Below are positions 63,786 to 64,000 of a DNA stretch of 64,000 bases, one piece after another. A program made the translations under genes and the position numbers. The notes under the pieces were generated by a model that had not been told where the DNA came from, ran no database searches, and saw nothing but the letters and a program-made list of their open reading frames with translations. How positions within the stretch are numbered: position 1 is the stretch's first letter; the number at the start of each line of letters is the position of its first letter. The stretch comes from Brassica napus (taxonomy: Eukaryota; Streptophyta; Magnoliopsida; Brassicales; Brassicaceae), in assembly GCF_020379485.1 (NCBI RefSeq), contig NC_063439.1, positions 23,994,098-24,058,097 of the forward strand. The letters are read 5' to 3'.

Positions 63786-64000
63786 TTTTCGGGTTTAGCG
63801 CTAGACCTGAGGCGCCAGTTTCTCAAAACGGGTCAAAAGCCTGATGTGACCATGCATAACATTTTAATCCATGGTCTGTGCTCTGTTGGGGAGCTCGATG
63901 ATGCGATGAAACTCGCGGCGGAGATGGAGCGTTGGAGCTGCGTTGCGAATCTTGTGACTTACAACACGTTGATGGAAGGATGCTTTAAAGTTAGAGACAG
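63786..64000 (+). CDS. 5'-truncated PPR (pentatricopeptide repeat) gene fragment, continues past the window
   Basis: An open plus-strand frame carries consecutive P-class PPR repeats: KPDVTMHNILIHGLCSVGEL, then AEMERWSC and NLVTYNTLMEGC. PPR proteins bind organellar RNA. The sequence resembles what I recall of the C-terminal repeats of Arabidopsis At3g09060. It starts in mid-protein: the frame has no upstream ATG before the stop at 63738-63740, and no acceptor site explains it. It is therefore probably a truncated duplicate, unless the gene has an unusual intron. The right end lies outside the window. Confidence 0.7.

Overview
This is plant nuclear DNA, almost certainly from a Brassicaceae species. 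The evidence is AT-rich intergenic sequence, intron-split genes with GT-AG borders, Helitrons, SINE, LINE and Copia elements, and protein sequences very close to what I recall of Arabidopsis thaliana. Nothing bacterial, viral or organellar was seen. All locus names below come from memory and were not searched.

Gene layout, left to right: a SOB FIVE-LIKE (SOFL) gene (+, 248-646); a bZIP42-type transcription factor (-, 4073-4591); a RING-H2 protein (-, 14343-14753); a small membrane-protein gene (-, 20766-21014) whose last codons were cut off by a Copia retrotransposon (16201-20778); an AVT6A-like amino-acid transporter (+, 24365-26290, 5 coding exons); an ABHD17-like alpha/beta hydrolase (-, 26877-28603, 5 exons); an RGF/GLV/CLEL peptide precursor (+, 31886-32567, 3 exons); a tRNA-Lys(CTT) (-, 33040-33112); a UMAMIT/EamA transporter (-, 33425-36896, 6 exons); a plant O-fucosyltransferase-family gene (+, 46411-49546, 8 exons); augmin subunit 5 (-, 50321-54491, 10 exons); and two gene fragments at the right edge, an unidentified exon (-) and a 5'-truncated PPR gene (+, running off the window). 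The order from SOFL to the O-fucosyltransferase gene matches the Arabidopsis At3g30580 to At3g30300 series as I remember it. AUG5 (At5g38880 in Arabidopsis) belongs there to the duplicated chromosome 5 block, so its position here suggests different gene loss after the shared genome duplication. These are separate housekeeping, regulatory and transport genes and do not form a cluster or pathway.

The long spaces are transposon territory. I can support one nearly intact Copia element with 136-bp LTRs and a 5-bp target duplication, and a decayed LINE (about 55371-58295). There are six Helitron-like elements with TC starts, hairpin plus CTAG ends and A/T targets. I also find a Mutator-type MITE with a 9-bp target duplication, a Tourist-like MITE, further inverted-repeat elements, and a three-level nest (37528-39324) in which a Mutator-like MITE carries a tRNA-derived SINE with a perfect 19-bp target duplication, which itself carries a Helitron.

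I did not find a convincing new biochemical system. The most informative observations are the Copia insertion that replaces the C-terminus of the small membrane-protein gene, the nested element, the AUG5 position, and the repeat tail of the hydrolase. Exon borders were placed by hand; for every multi-exon gene the summed coding length is a multiple of three.
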